Under the pieces are notes generated by a model, which was given only the letters and a program-made list of their open reading frames with translations, searched no databases and had not been told where the DNA came from. The position numbers and the translations under genes were made by a program. A stretch of 64,000 nt of DNA from Pontibaca methylaminivorans (GTDB taxonomy: Bacteria > Pseudomonadota > Alphaproteobacteria > Rhodobacterales > Rhodobacteraceae): positions 992,001 through 1,056,000 of the forward strand of contig NZ_FTPS01000001.1 in the NCBI RefSeq assembly GCF_900156525.1, given 5' to 3'. Positions 1 to 9,945 of this stretch are shown one piece after another; the first letter of the stretch is position 1; each line of letters starts with the position of its first letter.

Positions 1-1007
1 ATGAAGGACAGATCGCCGACGTGTTCGCACCGGGGCTTTACATCCTAGAAACCAACAACATGCCGGTGATGACGTCGCTCCAGCACTGGGATCACGGATT
101 CCGCAGCCCGTTCAAATCCGAGATCTATTTCGTCAGCACGACCCGGTTCAACGATCTGAAATGGGGCACCCGCAACCCGATCATCTGCCGCGACCCGGAA
201 TTCGGCATGGTGCGGCTGCGGGCCTTCGGAACCTATTCGGTGCGCGTGACCGATGCGGCGCGGTTCATGCGCGAAATCGTCGGCACCGACGGCGAATTCA
301 CCATGGACGAGATCAGCAACCAGTTGCGCAACATCATCGTGCAGGAGTTTTCGCGCGCGGTGGCGGCGTCGGAAATCCCGGTGCTCGACATGGCCGCGAA
401 TACCGGCGAACTCGGCAAGCTGGTGGCCGGGCGTATCGCGCCGACGCTCGAGGCCTACGGCATCACCGCGCCCGAGCTTTACATCGAGAACATCTCGCTT
501 CCCCCGGCGGTCGAGGAGGCGATGGACAAGCGCACCTCGATGGGAATCGCGGGCGATCTCGCGGCCTATACGCAATATTCCGCCGCCGAGGCGATGACGG
601 CGGCCGCAAGGAACCCGTCGGGCGGCGGCATGGCGGCGGGGCTGGGCGCCGGGATGGGCATGGCGATGGGCGCGCAGATGGCACAGGCCGGCCCCTGGGG
701 CGCGGCCCCCGCCCAGGGCGCGGGGCAGAGCGCGCCGCCGCCGGCACCCCCTGCAGCATCCGGCGGCGCCGCGGCGACCCCGCCGCCTCCACCGCCCGGC
801 GGCGATCCCGTCTGGCACCTGGCCGAGAACGGCGAGACGAAAGGCCCGTTTTCCGAAACCGACCTTGCCGGAATGGCGGCTCGGGGCGGCTTCGGGCGCG
901 AAAGCTGGGTCTGGAAGGCCGGGCAGGACGGCTGGAAGCGCGCGGCTGAGATCGACGAGCTCGCGCCCCTGCTTGCGACGCTTCCGCCACCGCCGCCGGA
1001 AGGATAA
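1..1007 (+). CDS. SPFH-domain protein with C-terminal GYF_2 domain, 5' truncated by the window edge
   Basis: The frame is open to the left edge (first whole codon at base 3), so the N-terminus is missing; the GTG at 21 is an internal codon. The visible part carries an SPFH/band-7 core of the virion-core-like type. A low-complexity Gly/Met/Ala and then Pro-rich linker follows (roughly residues 195-255 of the visible part). The C-terminus is a GYF_2-type domain (VWHLAENGETKGPFSETDLA) usually involved in protein-protein contacts. Relatives such as Bacillus YdjI act at the membrane and recruit PspA-type stress proteins. The next gene encodes a zinc-ribbon membrane protein, as in the ydjG/ydjI arrangement. 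Family assignment is firm; the stress role is inferred. Confidence 0.8.
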   Translation, partial: EGQIADVFAPGLYILETNNMPVMTSLQHWDHGFRSPFKSEIYFVSTTRFNDLKWGTRNPIICRDPEFGMVRLRAFGTYSVRVTDAARFMREIVGTDGEFTMDEISNQLRNIIVQEFSRAVAASEIPVLDMAANTGELGKLVAGRIAPTLEAYGITAPELYIENISLPPAVEEAMDKRTSMGIAGDLAAYTQYSAAEAMTAAARNPSGGGMAAGLGAGMGMAMGAQMAQAGPWGAAPAQGAGQSAPPPAPPAASGGAAATPPPPPPGGDPVWHLAENGETKGPFSETDLAGMAARGGFGRESWVWKAGQDGWKRAAEIDELAPLLATLPPPPPEG

Positions 1008-1096
1008 GCGCGGATGCCCGATGTCACCATCCGGGCGGCGCAGCATCGCCGGCCGCCGCTCTCTGCACCCGATCCTGCCCGAGCGACGACCGACTG

Positions 1097-2200
1097 ATGG
1101 CCGAGACAAGCGCCCCGCCTGCCCCGCTGGAACACCGTTTTCCCTGCACGAACTGCGGCGCCGATTACCGTTTCGATCCCGCGACCGGGATGCTGCGCTG
1201 CGATCACTGCGGCCAGACCGAGGCCATCACCGCCACCACCTGGGAAAGCGCCGGGCTGCGCGAGCTTGACCTCGAACGCGCCCTTTCGCAGGAACTGCCG
1301 GCACCCGAACTGGTCGAGGTCCGGCTGGTGTCCTGCCCGAACTGCGGCGCGCAGATCGAATTCGCCCCCGACAGCCATGCCAGCGAATGCCCGTTCTGCG
1401 CCACCCCCGTGGTCACCGACACCGGTGCCCAGCGGCGGATCAAGCCGCGCGGGGTCATGGCCTTCGCGCTTGACGAGCCGTCGGCGCGCCAGGCCATGAC
1501 CGGTTGGCTCGGGCGGCTCTGGTTCGCGCCGAACGGGTTGCGCGAATTTGCCCGCAGCGGGCGGCGGATGCAGGGCGTCTATGTGCCGTACTGGACATTC
1601 GACGCCGACACGCGATCCTTCTACGACGGCGAGCGCGGGACGGTTTATTACACCACCCGCACCGTGACGCGGAACGGTCGCCGGGTCGAGGAGCGGGTCG
1701 CCAATGTGCGCTGGAGCCCCGCCTCGGGGACCGTCACGCGGTTCTTCGACGATGTGCTGGTGCTCGCCTCGCACAGCCTGCCGAAACGCTATACCGACGC
1801 GCTTGAGCCATGGGATCTGGAGGCGCTTGCGCCCTACCGGCCGCAGTATCTCGCCGGGTTCCACGCCGAGGGCTATACGGTCGATCTGGGCGACGGCTAC
1901 AGCGAGGCGCGGGCGAGAATGCAGCAGGTCATCGAAAGCGACGTGCGCCACGACATCGGCGGCGACCGCCAGCGGGTGCACCGCATCGAAACGCAGATTT
2001 CCGACGCGACCTTCAAGCATGTGCTGCTGCCGGTCTGGATGGCGGCCTACAAATACCGGGGAAAGACCTATCGCCTGGTGGTGAACGGCCAGTCCGGCCG
2101 GGTGCAGGGCGAACGCCCCTGGTCGGTGGTCAAGATCCTGTTCGCACTGCTTGCGGGGGCGATCCTGCTCGGGATTTTCGCCTATTTCGGCAACCAGTAG
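1097..2200 (+). CDS. Zinc-ribbon (TFIIB-type) membrane-anchored protein, YdjG-like
   Basis: A 367-residue protein. It begins with two Cys4 zinc ribbons: CTNC...CDHC near residues 15-38 and CPNC...CPFC near residues 76-98. A conserved globular middle contains a V-PYWTFDAD motif (around residue 160). A single transmembrane helix (about residues 345-362) closes the chain, so the ribbons should lie in the cytoplasm. It starts 89 bp after the SPFH gene and is probably cotranscribed. Automated annotation often calls such proteins primosomal N'-like, but no helicase motifs are present. The best analogue is Bacillus YdjG, a partner of an SPFH protein. The exact function is unknown. Confidence 0.75.
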   Translation: MAETSAPPAPLEHRFPCTNCGADYRFDPATGMLRCDHCGQTEAITATTWESAGLRELDLERALSQELPAPELVEVRLVSCPNCGAQIEFAPDSHASECPFCATPVVTDTGAQRRIKPRGVMAFALDEPSARQAMTGWLGRLWFAPNGLREFARSGRRMQGVYVPYWTFDADTRSFYDGERGTVYYTTRTVTRNGRRVEERVANVRWSPASGTVTRFFDDVLVLASHSLPKRYTDALEPWDLEALAPYRPQYLAGFHAEGYTVDLGDGYSEARARMQQVIESDVRHDIGGDRQRVHRIETQISDATFKHVLLPVWMAAYKYRGKTYRLVVNGQSGRVQGERPWSVVKILFALLAGAILLGIFAYFGNQ

Positions 2201-2229
2201 ACGGGATTCGGCAAGAAAGCGGAGAAACC

Positions 2230-2667
2230 ATGCGTGCCCTCATCCAGCGTGTCCAGAGCGCAAGCGTCAGCGTCAGCGGCGAAACGATCGCCGGGATCGG
2301 CAGCGGCGCGCTGATTCTCGTCTGCGCCATGGCCGGCGACGACGAGGCGCGGGCCGCGCAACTGGCGGCGCGGATTGCCAAGCTGCGCATCTTCCGCGAC
2401 GAGGCGGACAAGATGAACCGCTCGCTGCTCGATCTGGGCGGCGAGGCGCTGGTGGTCAGCCAGTTCACACTGGCCGCGGATACATCGCGCGGCAACCGTC
2501 CCGGCTTTTCCGGCGCCGCTCCGCCCGCGCTTGCCGAGCGGCTTTACCTGCACCTGGCAGAGCAGCTTCGCGCCGCCGGGCTGAAGGTGCAGACCGGGCG
2601 ATTCGGGGCCGATATGGCGGTTTCCCTGATCAATGACGGGCCGGTCACGATCTGGCTCGATCACTGA
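2230..2667 (+). CDS. dtd: D-aminoacyl-tRNA deacylase
   Basis: A 145-residue cytosolic enzyme that hydrolyses D-aminoacyl-tRNAs and mischarged Gly-tRNA(Ala), keeping translation homochiral. The start MRALIQRV, the SQFTLAAD motif around residue 78 and the Gly-cisPro-type GPVTIWLD motif at the C-terminus are diagnostic. Length matches the family. The ATG at 2230 follows a purine-rich AAGCGGAGAA ribosome-binding region 29 bp after the zinc-ribbon gene. It probably shares that transcript by position only. Confidence 0.95.
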   Translation: MRALIQRVQSASVSVSGETIAGIGSGALILVCAMAGDDEARAAQLAARIAKLRIFRDEADKMNRSLLDLGGEALVVSQFTLAADTSRGNRPGFSGAAPPALAERLYLHLAEQLRAAGLKVQTGRFGADMAVSLINDGPVTIWLDH

Positions 2668-2786
2668 CAGGTGACGTTGCGTTGACTGCCCGGTTCAACC
2701 TTTCGGGTTGTCAGACGGGCCGAAATAGGCAACCCTTTGGGCAACAAGATCAGAAATGACGCAAAGTCACCAAGGGGGGAACTCAC

Positions 2787-4373
2787 ATGAAACAACGGAT
2801 CAAGCATTACGCCCGAGCGGTGGTGCGCGGCGGCATGAGCCGGCGCGAATTCATGGGCCGCACGGCCGCGCTCGGGGTGTCGGCCACCGCGGCGAGCGCT
2901 CTTCTGGGCTCTGCCGTCCACGCCGAGGGGCCCAAGAAGGGCGGTCACCTCAAGATGGGGCTCGGCGGGGGTGAAAGCTCGAATTCGCTCGATCCGGCCC
3001 TGACGCTGAGCCAGGCGCCCTACAACGTGCTCGCGCAGATCGGCGAGACGCTGCTCCAGGTGGATTTCGACGGCGGGCTCGAGCACCGCATCGCCGAAGA
3101 GTTCAGTTCGACCCCCGATGCGAAGGTCTGGTCCTTCAAGATCCGCAAGGGCATCAAGTTCCACGACGGCAGCGACCTGACGGCCGAGGACGTCATGAGG
3201 ACGATGCAGCGCCACTCGGACGAGAAGGCCACTTCGGGCGCGCTCGGCCTGATGAAGGGCATCGAGGAGATGCGCGCCGAGGGTGACGTGTTCGAGGTCA
3301 CGCTGGACGAGCCGAACGCCGACCTGCCCTATCTGTTGACCGACCCGCATCTGCGCATCCAGCCGGGCGGCGGTTTCGACGATCCGGCTGGCGGCATCTT
3401 TTCCGGCCCCTACCGCATCGTGGTCAACGAACCCGGCGTGCGCCACATGATGGAGCGTTTCGAGGATTACTGGGACGATTCGCGGGGCCATTTCGACAGC
3501 ACCGAAGTGCTCATCATCAATGACGTGACCGCCCGCGTCTCGGCGCTGCAGTCCGGACAGGTCGACATGGCGAACCTGATCAGCCCCAGGCTGGCCGACC
3601 TGCTGGACCGTGCGCCGGGCATGGTGCTGGAACGGACCCAGGGGCGCGGCCAGAACGTCTTTGTGATGATGGTGGACCAGGCGCCCTTCGACAACAACGA
3701 CCTGCGGCTGGCGCTGAAACACGCGCTCGACCGCGAGGAAATGGTCGAAAAGATCCTGCGGGGCTATGGGACCGTCGGCAACGACATCCCGGTGAACGCC
3801 ACCTATCCGCTGTTCGACGGCAGCCTGCCGCAGCGGGAATTCGATCTCGACAAGGCGGCGGAATATTACAAGAAATCCGGCCATGACGGCAGCCCGATCG
3901 TACTGCGCTGTTCGGACGTGGCCTTCCCCGGCGCCGTGGATGCGGCGCAGTTGTTCCAGCAGAGCGCACGCAAGGCCGGCATCCCGCTCGAGCTCAGGCG
4001 TGAACCGGGTGACGGCTACTGGTCGGAGGTCTGGAACAAGAGGCCCTTCTGCGCCTCCTACTGGACCGGGCGGCCGACCCAGGACCAGATGTATGCCACC
4101 GCCTATCTGTCGACCGCGGACTGGAACGACACCCGTTTCAGCAACGAGAAGTTCGACAATCTGCTGAAAGAGGCCCGCGCCACGCTGGACGATGCCAAGC
4201 GCACCGAGATGTACAATGAAATGAGCATGATCGTGCGCGACGAGGGCGGGCTGATCATGCCCATGTTCAACGATTTCCTCGATGCGCGCTCGGAACGCAT
4301 CGCCGGCTGGAAGCCCCACCCCAACGCCGACATGATGGACAACTCGGCGGCGGTCTTCTGCTGGATGGCGTAA
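2787..4373 (+). CDS. Peptide-type ABC transporter substrate-binding protein (SBP family 5)
   Basis: A 528-residue periplasmic binding protein of the DppA/OppA family. The N-terminus has a twin-arginine type signal (SRREFMGRTAALG, residues 17-29) followed by a hydrophobic stretch and a cleavage region near AVHAEG, so export by Tat is likely. The family-5 hallmark covering bound-ligand segments (FKIRKGIKFHDGSDLTAEDV) is present. It is the first gene of a four-gene importer operon with both permeases and a double ATPase immediately downstream. A strong AAGGGGGG ribosome-binding site precedes the ATG. The substrate cannot be told from sequence; peptides or another amide are likely. Confidence 0.92.
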   Translation: MKQRIKHYARAVVRGGMSRREFMGRTAALGVSATAASALLGSAVHAEGPKKGGHLKMGLGGGESSNSLDPALTLSQAPYNVLAQIGETLLQVDFDGGLEHRIAEEFSSTPDAKVWSFKIRKGIKFHDGSDLTAEDVMRTMQRHSDEKATSGALGLMKGIEEMRAEGDVFEVTLDEPNADLPYLLTDPHLRIQPGGGFDDPAGGIFSGPYRIVVNEPGVRHMMERFEDYWDDSRGHFDSTEVLIINDVTARVSALQSGQVDMANLISPRLADLLDRAPGMVLERTQGRGQNVFVMMVDQAPFDNNDLRLALKHALDREEMVEKILRGYGTVGNDIPVNATYPLFDGSLPQREFDLDKAAEYYKKSGHDGSPIVLRCSDVAFPGAVDAAQLFQQSARKAGIPLELRREPGDGYWSEVWNKRPFCASYWTGRPTQDQMYATAYLSTADWNDTRFSNEKFDNLLKEARATLDDAKRTEMYNEMSMIVRDEGGLIMPMFNDFLDARSERIAGWKPHPNADMMDNSAAVFCWMA

Positions 4374-4374
4374 G

Positions 4375-5331
4375 GTGCTGCCGGTCGTCAAACTCGTTGC
4401 CCAGCGCGTCGCCCTCGGCCTGCTCCTGCTGCTGGCCACATCGCTCCTGATCTTCGGCGGCACGCTGCTGCTGCCGGGCGACGTGGCGCAGGCGATCCTC
4501 GGGCAGTCGGCGACGCCGCAGGCGCTGGCCAACCTGCGCGAGGAAATGGGGCTGAACGATCCGGCCTGGCAACGCTATCTGCAATGGCTGCTCGGCATCC
4601 TGCAGGGCGATCTCGGCACGTCGCTTTCCAACGGGCGCGATATCGCGACGCAGATCGGCGCGCGGCTCGGCAATACGCTGTTCCTCGCTTTCTGGGCGGC
4701 ACTGGTGGCGGTGCCGCTCGCGATCTTTCTGGGTCTCCTGTCGGTGCGGTATCGCGACCGCTGGCCCGACAAGCTGATCTCGGCCTTCTCGCTCGCCTCG
4801 ATCTCCTTCCCCGAATTCTTCCTCGGCTATGTGCTGATCTACTTCTTCGCCGTGCAACTGCACTGGTTCCCGTCGATCTCGACCATCTATGACAGCATGA
4901 GCTTCGGCCAGAAACTGCAGGCCATCGTGCTGCCGGCGGCGGTGCTGACCATGGTGATCCTGGCCCACATGATGCGCATGACCCGGGCCGCGATCCTGAA
5001 CGTCATGCAGTCGGCCTATATCGAGACCGCGGAGCTGAAGGGGCTGACCACCTTCCGGGTGATCTGGAAGCATGCCTTCCCGAACGCGATCGCGCCGGTG
5101 GTGAACGTGGTCATGCTGAACCTCGCCTATCTGGTGGTCGGGGTCGTGGTGGTCGAAGTGGTCTTTGTCTATCCCGGCATGGGGCAGTATCTCGTCGATC
5201 ACGTCAGCAAGCGCGACATCCCCGTGGTGCAGGCCTGCGGGCTGATCTTCGCCGCGGTCTATATCGGGCTGAACATGGTGGCCGACATCGTCTCGATCCT
5301 TGCCAACCCGAGGCTGAGGCATCCGCGATGA
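4375..5331 (+). CDS. Peptide-type ABC transporter permease, DppB-like
   Basis: A 318-residue inner-membrane permease with about six transmembrane helices. It carries the binding-protein-dependent transport signature in the loop containing TAELKGLTTFRVIWKHAFPN, which docks on the ATPase. The start is a GTG one base after the stop of the binding-protein gene, implying translational coupling. It pairs with the DppC-like permease 52 bp downstream to form the transmembrane channel. Confidence 0.93.
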   Translation: MLPVVKLVAQRVALGLLLLLATSLLIFGGTLLLPGDVAQAILGQSATPQALANLREEMGLNDPAWQRYLQWLLGILQGDLGTSLSNGRDIATQIGARLGNTLFLAFWAALVAVPLAIFLGLLSVRYRDRWPDKLISAFSLASISFPEFFLGYVLIYFFAVQLHWFPSISTIYDSMSFGQKLQAIVLPAAVLTMVILAHMMRMTRAAILNVMQSAYIETAELKGLTTFRVIWKHAFPNAIAPVVNVVMLNLAYLVVGVVVVEVVFVYPGMGQYLVDHVSKRDIPVVQACGLIFAAVYIGLNMVADIVSILANPRLRHPR

Positions 5332-5383
5332 CCAGAGCGACCCCATATCCCCCTGCCGCCGCCCGTCGCAAGGAGGGCCCCGC

Positions 5384-6199
5384 GTGAGGAACATCCCCAT
5401 CTCCGCCCTGATCGGGATCTTTCTGACCGGGCTTTTCTTTCTGGCCGCCATATTCGCACCGCTGATCGCCCCCTACGGGATGGCCGAGATCGTCGGCGAC
5501 GTCTGGGCGCCCATGTCGGCCGAACACTGGCTCGGCACCGACAGTATCGGCCGCGATCTGCTCAGCCGGATGATCTATGGCGGGCGCATGACGATCTTCA
5601 TCGCCACGCTCGCGACGCTGCTCAGCTTTTTCACCGGGGCGGTGCTCGGGCTCATCGCCGCGGTGATGGGCGGCTGGATCGACCAGATCCTGAGCCGCTT
5701 CATCGACCTCATCATGTCGATCCCGACGCTGATCTTCGCGCTGGTGGTGCTGTCGGTGATGCCGGTCACGATCCCGATCCTGATCCTGGTGATGGGGCTG
5801 CTCGATTCGACGCGGGTCTTCCGCCTCGCCCGTGCCGTGGCCGTGGACATCAACGTCATGGATTTCGTCGAGGCCGCCCGCCTGCGCGGCGAAGGCCGCA
5901 TCTGGGTGATCTTCCGCGAGATCCTCCCCAATGCGCTCTCGCCGCTCGTGGCCGAGATGGGCCTGCGCTTCATCTTCGCGGTGCTGTTCGTCTCGACCCT
6001 CTCCTTCCTCGGCCTCGGGGTGCAGCCGCCGCAGGCCGACTGGGGCGGGATCGTCAAGGAAAACAAGGATGGCATCGTCTATGGCGTCCCGGCGGCGCTG
6101 CTGCCGGCGCTCGCGATCTCGCTGCTGGCGATTTCGGTCAACCTCGTGGCCGACTGGGTGCTGAACCGCACCACCAGCCTGAAAGGAGGCCGCGGATGA
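5384..6199 (+). CDS. Peptide-type ABC transporter permease, DppC-like
   Basis: A 271-residue inner-membrane permease. It has the N-terminal helix, the LGTDSIGRDLLSRMIYGGR segment typical of DppC/OppC, and the EAA-type loop around VEAARLRGEGRIWVIFREIL. The GTG start follows GCAAGGAGG, a strong ribosome-binding site. Its stop overlaps the ATG of the ATPase gene (ATGA). It forms a heterodimer with the preceding permease. Confidence 0.93.
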   Translation: MRNIPISALIGIFLTGLFFLAAIFAPLIAPYGMAEIVGDVWAPMSAEHWLGTDSIGRDLLSRMIYGGRMTIFIATLATLLSFFTGAVLGLIAAVMGGWIDQILSRFIDLIMSIPTLIFALVVLSVMPVTIPILILVMGLLDSTRVFRLARAVAVDINVMDFVEAARLRGEGRIWVIFREILPNALSPLVAEMGLRFIFAVLFVSTLSFLGLGVQPPQADWGGIVKENKDGIVYGVPAALLPALAISLLAISVNLVADWVLNRTTSLKGGRG

Positions 6200-7839
6200 G
6201 CGACGACACCCCCTTCCTGCGGGTGCGCGACCTCAAGATCGGCGCCACCGCCTATGCCCCCGGAGAGCCGCCGCGCTGGGTCGAGATCGTGCATGGCGTG
6301 TCCTTCGACCTGGAAAAGGGCAAGGTGCTCGGCCTGATCGGCGAAAGCGGCGCCGGGAAATCGACGATCGGGCTTGCGACGCTTGCCTATGGACGCGGCA
6401 GCATCCGCATTTCGGGCGGCGAAGTCTGGCTCAACGGACGCGATATCCTCGCCTGCTCGCGCCGCCAGTTGCGCCGGCTGCGGGGAAACGAGGTCACCTA
6501 TGTCTCGCAATCCGCCGCCGCCTCGTTCAACCCGGCGAAGAAGCTCATGGAGCAGGTGGTCGAAAGCACCGTGCGCCACGGCCGCAGTTCGCGCCGCGAG
6601 GCCGAAAAACGCGCGATCGGCCTGTTCCGCAAGCTCGGCCTGCCCGATCCCGAACATATCGGCAACCGCTACCCGCACCAGGTCTCGGGCGGGCAGCTGC
6701 AGCGGGTGATGACCGCCATGGCGCTCTGCCCAGAGCCCGACCTCGTGATCTTCGACGAGCCGACCACCGCGCTTGACGTGACCACCCAGATCGACGTGCT
6801 GAAGGCGATCAAGGAAGCCATCGCCGATACCGGCGTCGCCGCGCTCTACATCACCCACGACCTCGCGGTGGTGGCGCAGGTGGCGGATGACATCATGGTG
6901 CTGCGCATGGGCGAGATGGTCGAGTACGGCACCACCGACCGGATCATCAACGCCCCCGAACAGGATTACACCCGCGCGCTGGTCTCGGTGCGCTCCATCG
7001 ACCACGAGGAAAAGGCGCCCGCCGGCGATCCGGTGCTGAGCGCAAGCAACATCACCGCGCGCTACAGCGGGACGAACTTCGACGTGCTGCATGACATCAG
7101 CGTCGATGTCTATCCCGGCCAGACGCTCGCCGTGGTCGGGGAAAGCGGTTCGGGAAAATCGACGCTGGCGCGGGTCATCACCGGGCTGCTGCCGCCACGC
7201 GAAGGGCGGATCGACTTTTCCGGGCGCAGCCTTTCGCGGGATCTGAAGGGGCGCAAACGCGAGGATCTGCGCGAATTGCAGATGATCTACCAGATGGCCG
7301 ACGTGGCGATGAACCCGCGCCACACCATCGGCACCATCATCGGCCGGCCGCTCGAGTTCTACTTCGGCCTCAGGGGCGCGGCCCGGCGCAAGCGGGTGAA
7401 GGAACTGCTCGACCAGATCGAAATGGGCAAGGGCTTCATCGACCGCTACCCGGCCGAGCTTTCCGGCGGACAGAAACAGCGCGTCTGCATCGCCCGCGCC
7501 CTCGCCGCCGACCCGAAGCTCATCATCTGCGACGAGGTGACCAGCGCGCTCGACCCGCTGGTCGCGGATGGTATCCTCAAGCTCCTGCTCGACCTGCAGA
7601 AAGCCGAGAACGTCGCCTATCTCTTCATCACCCATGATCTGGCGACCGTGCGGGCGATCGCCGATTCCATCGCGGTCATGTATCAGGGCGGGCTGCAGCG
7701 CTACGGGGTGAAATCGACGGTGCTCTCGCCGCCCTTCGACGATTACACCGACCTGCTGCTGGCATCGGCACCGGAGATGCGGCTCGGCTGGCTCGAAGAG
7801 GTGATCGAAAGCCGGCGCATGACCAGCGCCGGGAACTGA
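6196..7839 (+). CDS. Fused double ATPase of the peptide-type ABC importer (DppD-DppF-like)
   Basis: A 547-residue cytosolic protein with two complete ABC ATPase domains in one chain. The first half has Walker [10 protein letters not shown] (about residue 50), signature VSGGQLQR and Walker [11 protein letters not shown]. The second half has Walker [10 protein letters not shown] (about residue 315), signature LSGGQKQR and Walker B with DEVTSALD. The fusion replaces the separate DppD and DppF subunits. The 4-base overlap with the permease gene supports one operon with the binding protein and permeases. No accessory hydrolase is beside it to reveal the substrate. Confidence 0.93.
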   Translation: MSDDTPFLRVRDLKIGATAYAPGEPPRWVEIVHGVSFDLEKGKVLGLIGESGAGKSTIGLATLAYGRGSIRISGGEVWLNGRDILACSRRQLRRLRGNEVTYVSQSAAASFNPAKKLMEQVVESTVRHGRSSRREAEKRAIGLFRKLGLPDPEHIGNRYPHQVSGGQLQRVMTAMALCPEPDLVIFDEPTTALDVTTQIDVLKAIKEAIADTGVAALYITHDLAVVAQVADDIMVLRMGEMVEYGTTDRIINAPEQDYTRALVSVRSIDHEEKAPAGDPVLSASNITARYSGTNFDVLHDISVDVYPGQTLAVVGESGSGKSTLARVITGLLPPREGRIDFSGRSLSRDLKGRKREDLRELQMIYQMADVAMNPRHTIGTIIGRPLEFYFGLRGAARRKRVKELLDQIEMGKGFIDRYPAELSGGQKQRVCIARALAADPKLIICDEVTSALDPLVADGILKLLLDLQKAENVAYLFITHDLATVRAIADSIAVMYQGGLQRYGVKSTVLSPPFDDYTDLLLASAPEMRLGWLEEVIESRRMTSAGN

Positions 7840-7862
7840 CACCCCGCTTGCTTCCCGGAAAC

Positions 7863-7886
7863 CGGCCGCGCCTTCTTCTGGCAGAA
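7863..7886 (+). repeat. Copy 1 of a short intergenic repeat (CTTCTTCTGG...AAATATCCCC)
   Basis: A 24-base segment containing CTTCTTCTGGCAGAAATATC lies between the importer ATPase stop and the convergent acyl-CoA synthetase gene. A near-identical copy, with a few differences in the middle, occurs at about 42764-42788. Similar sequences are common between genes in Rhodobacterales genomes; their function is not established. It has no ORF. Confidence 0.55.
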
Positions 7887-7975
7887 ATATCCCCGCCGGA
7901 GGCATGAAGAGTCTTCGCCACGGCGCCCGGATGCGGCGGGCCGGCCGCCACGGGACCACCGCCAATCCGCGCGCA

Positions 7976-9856
7976 TCACTCCGCCCAGGTCCAGTGCGTG
8001 GTGAAGCTGTCGAGCACGGCGGCAACCTTCCCCGCATCCGCGCCGCTGCGCCGGACCCGCGCCACGAGCCCCCGGCCCGGGTCTTCCTCGACCACATCGA
8101 CCCGCGCCGCGAGGTCCGCGGCCATGAGCGCCTCGTCATAGACCCGCATGATCGCGCGCTTGCGCAGGGCCGGCTTGTAGATCTTGCCGACGGCGGTCTT
8201 GGGCAGATCCTCCAGGATCTCGATATGCCGGGGACGCGCCGCGCGCTCAGGCACCGTGGTCTCGCAATGCGCCATGAGCTCCTCCGCCGTGACCGAGGCA
8301 TCGCGCACAAGCTCCACATAGGCACAGGGCACCTCGCCCGAATAGTCATCGGGCTGGCCGACCGCGCCGGCAAAGGCCACCGCCTCGTGGGCCAGCAGCG
8401 CCTCTTCGATCTCGGCCGGGTCGATGTTGTGCCCGCCGCGGATGATCAGATCCTTGGCGCGGCCGGTGATCCAGAGATAGCCATCCGCATCGATGCAGCC
8501 GAGGTCACCGGTGCGCAGGAACCGCCCGTCGACGATCAGGTCGCGGTTGCGCTCCGCCTCGCTGTAGACGCCGGCAAGGTTCACTCCCGGATTGGCGACA
8601 CAGATCTCGCCGACCGCGCCGACCGGCATGTCGCGCGGCCCCTCCGCCTCCATGCGGATGATCCGCAGATCGGTATAGGGAAACGGGATACCGACCGAGC
8701 CCACCTTCTTTTCGCCCTCGACCGGGTTGCAGGACACAAGGCAGGTCGCCTCGGTCAGGCCGTAGCCTTCGATGATGGTGACGCCGGTCGCCTTTTCGAA
8801 GCGGCGGAACAGCTCCAGCGGCAGCGGCGCCGAGCCCGAGAACAGCTTTTTCACGCTCGACACATCCGCATCCACCCGGTGCTGCATGGTGGCGGCGATG
8901 GCGGTCGGGACGCTGATGATGAAATTGGTCTTCCAGCGTTCGTTCAGCTTCCAGAAATTGTCGATCACTCCCTCGCCGCGATACCCGGCCGGCGTCGGAA
9001 AGATCACATGCGCCCCGCCGTAGACCGCCGACATCAGGATCACGTGGCAGGCGAAGACATGGAACAGCGGCAACGGGCACATGATATTGTCGCCCGCCCG
9101 CAAAAGCAGCGTTCCGCCAAGCCAGCCGTTATAGACCACGCCGCCATAGGTGTGGCGCGCGAGTTTTGGCATGCCGGTGGTGCCGCCGGTGTGGAAATGA
9201 AACGCCACGCGGTCGCGCCCGCCGTCGTCGAAATCAAGCCCGGTCCGCTGCCGCGCGAGCATGCGGTTGAAATTGTGATAGGCCACCCCCGCCGGGCGGC
9301 GCAGGCGCGGACGGATCAGCGGAACGAGCCAGGATTTCGGCGCATCGAGATAGCGCCTGAAATCGACCTCGAGCACGGTATGCACATCCGGCGCCCCGGC
9401 CAGCGCCTGCGCGAGTTTCTGTGCGATGTCGGTCCTGGGAAAGGAACCCAGCGTCACCACCACCCGCGCGCCGGTCTCGCGCAGGATCGAGGCGATCTGT
9501 TCGGGGGCAAGCAGCGGATTGATCGGGCTGACGATGCCCGCGACCGCACCACCGAGGACGGCAAGGACCATTTCGCTGCAATTGGGCAGGACACAGGCCA
9601 CGACGTCACCTTCGGTGATGCCGAGCGCGCGGAACAGGTTGGCCGCCTGGTTGACCCGGACAAGCAGTTCGGCCCAGGTGAAGGTCTCGGCCTTTCCGTC
9701 GGGCGTTGCAAACATCTGGAAGCTGATCGCCGCATGATCGGAACAGGTCCTGGCCGTGCGTGACAGCATCTCGTGCAGGGTTGCCGGAACGTCGCGTTCG
9801 CTCCACGGCATTTCATTCTCGATCGCATCGCGCCCGGCGCGGTTCACATAGGACAT
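7976..9856 (-). CDS. AMP-forming acyl-CoA synthetase
   Basis: A 626-residue member of the ANL superfamily, which activates a carboxylic acid with ATP and then transfers it to CoA. The phosphate-binding loop HTGGTTGMPK is near residue 222. The A4/A5 region has GYGLTEAT near residue 364. RTGDLG, GRAKDLIIRGG and the C-terminal catalytic lysine motif KTAVGK follow. At 626 residues it is longer than the usual 500-560, owing to insertions in the N-terminal half and a C-terminal extension. It is convergent with the ABC importer and stands alone. Substrate chain length cannot be predicted. Confidence 0.9.
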   Translation of the reverse strand: MSYVNRAGRDAIENEMPWSERDVPATLHEMLSRTARTCSDHAAISFQMFATPDGKAETFTWAELLVRVNQAANLFRALGITEGDVVACVLPNCSEMVLAVLGGAVAGIVSPINPLLAPEQIASILRETGARVVVTLGSFPRTDIAQKLAQALAGAPDVHTVLEVDFRRYLDAPKSWLVPLIRPRLRRPAGVAYHNFNRMLARQRTGLDFDDGGRDRVAFHFHTGGTTGMPKLARHTYGGVVYNGWLGGTLLLRAGDNIMCPLPLFHVFACHVILMSAVYGGAHVIFPTPAGYRGEGVIDNFWKLNERWKTNFIISVPTAIAATMQHRVDADVSSVKKLFSGSAPLPLELFRRFEKATGVTIIEGYGLTEATCLVSCNPVEGEKKVGSVGIPFPYTDLRIIRMEAEGPRDMPVGAVGEICVANPGVNLAGVYSEAERNRDLIVDGRFLRTGDLGCIDADGYLWITGRAKDLIIRGGHNIDPAEIEEALLAHEAVAFAGAVGQPDDYSGEVPCAYVELVRDASVTAEELMAHCETTVPERAARPRHIEILEDLPKTAVGKIYKPALRKRAIMRVYDEALMAADLAARVDVVEEDPGRGLVARVRRSGADAGKVAAVLDSFTTHWTWAE

Positions 9857-9945
9857 GGGGCCGCTCCCTTACCTTGCGTCAGAGAATGGGCAGAAATGCC
9901 GGTGCGCGCAAGCGGCCTGAGCGTTTTCGCAGACAGGACAGATGG

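Noticed and set aside
2682-2698. TTGAC...GTTCAA upstream of the peptide importer, as a possible NNR box.
   Set aside because: The spacer is six bases and the second half-site is displaced, unlike the four-base spacing of the two real boxes.
6079-8373. A 764-codon minus-strand frame opposite the double ATPase.
   Set aside because: The plus strand has both Walker and signature motifs in the right order; the antisense frame has none.
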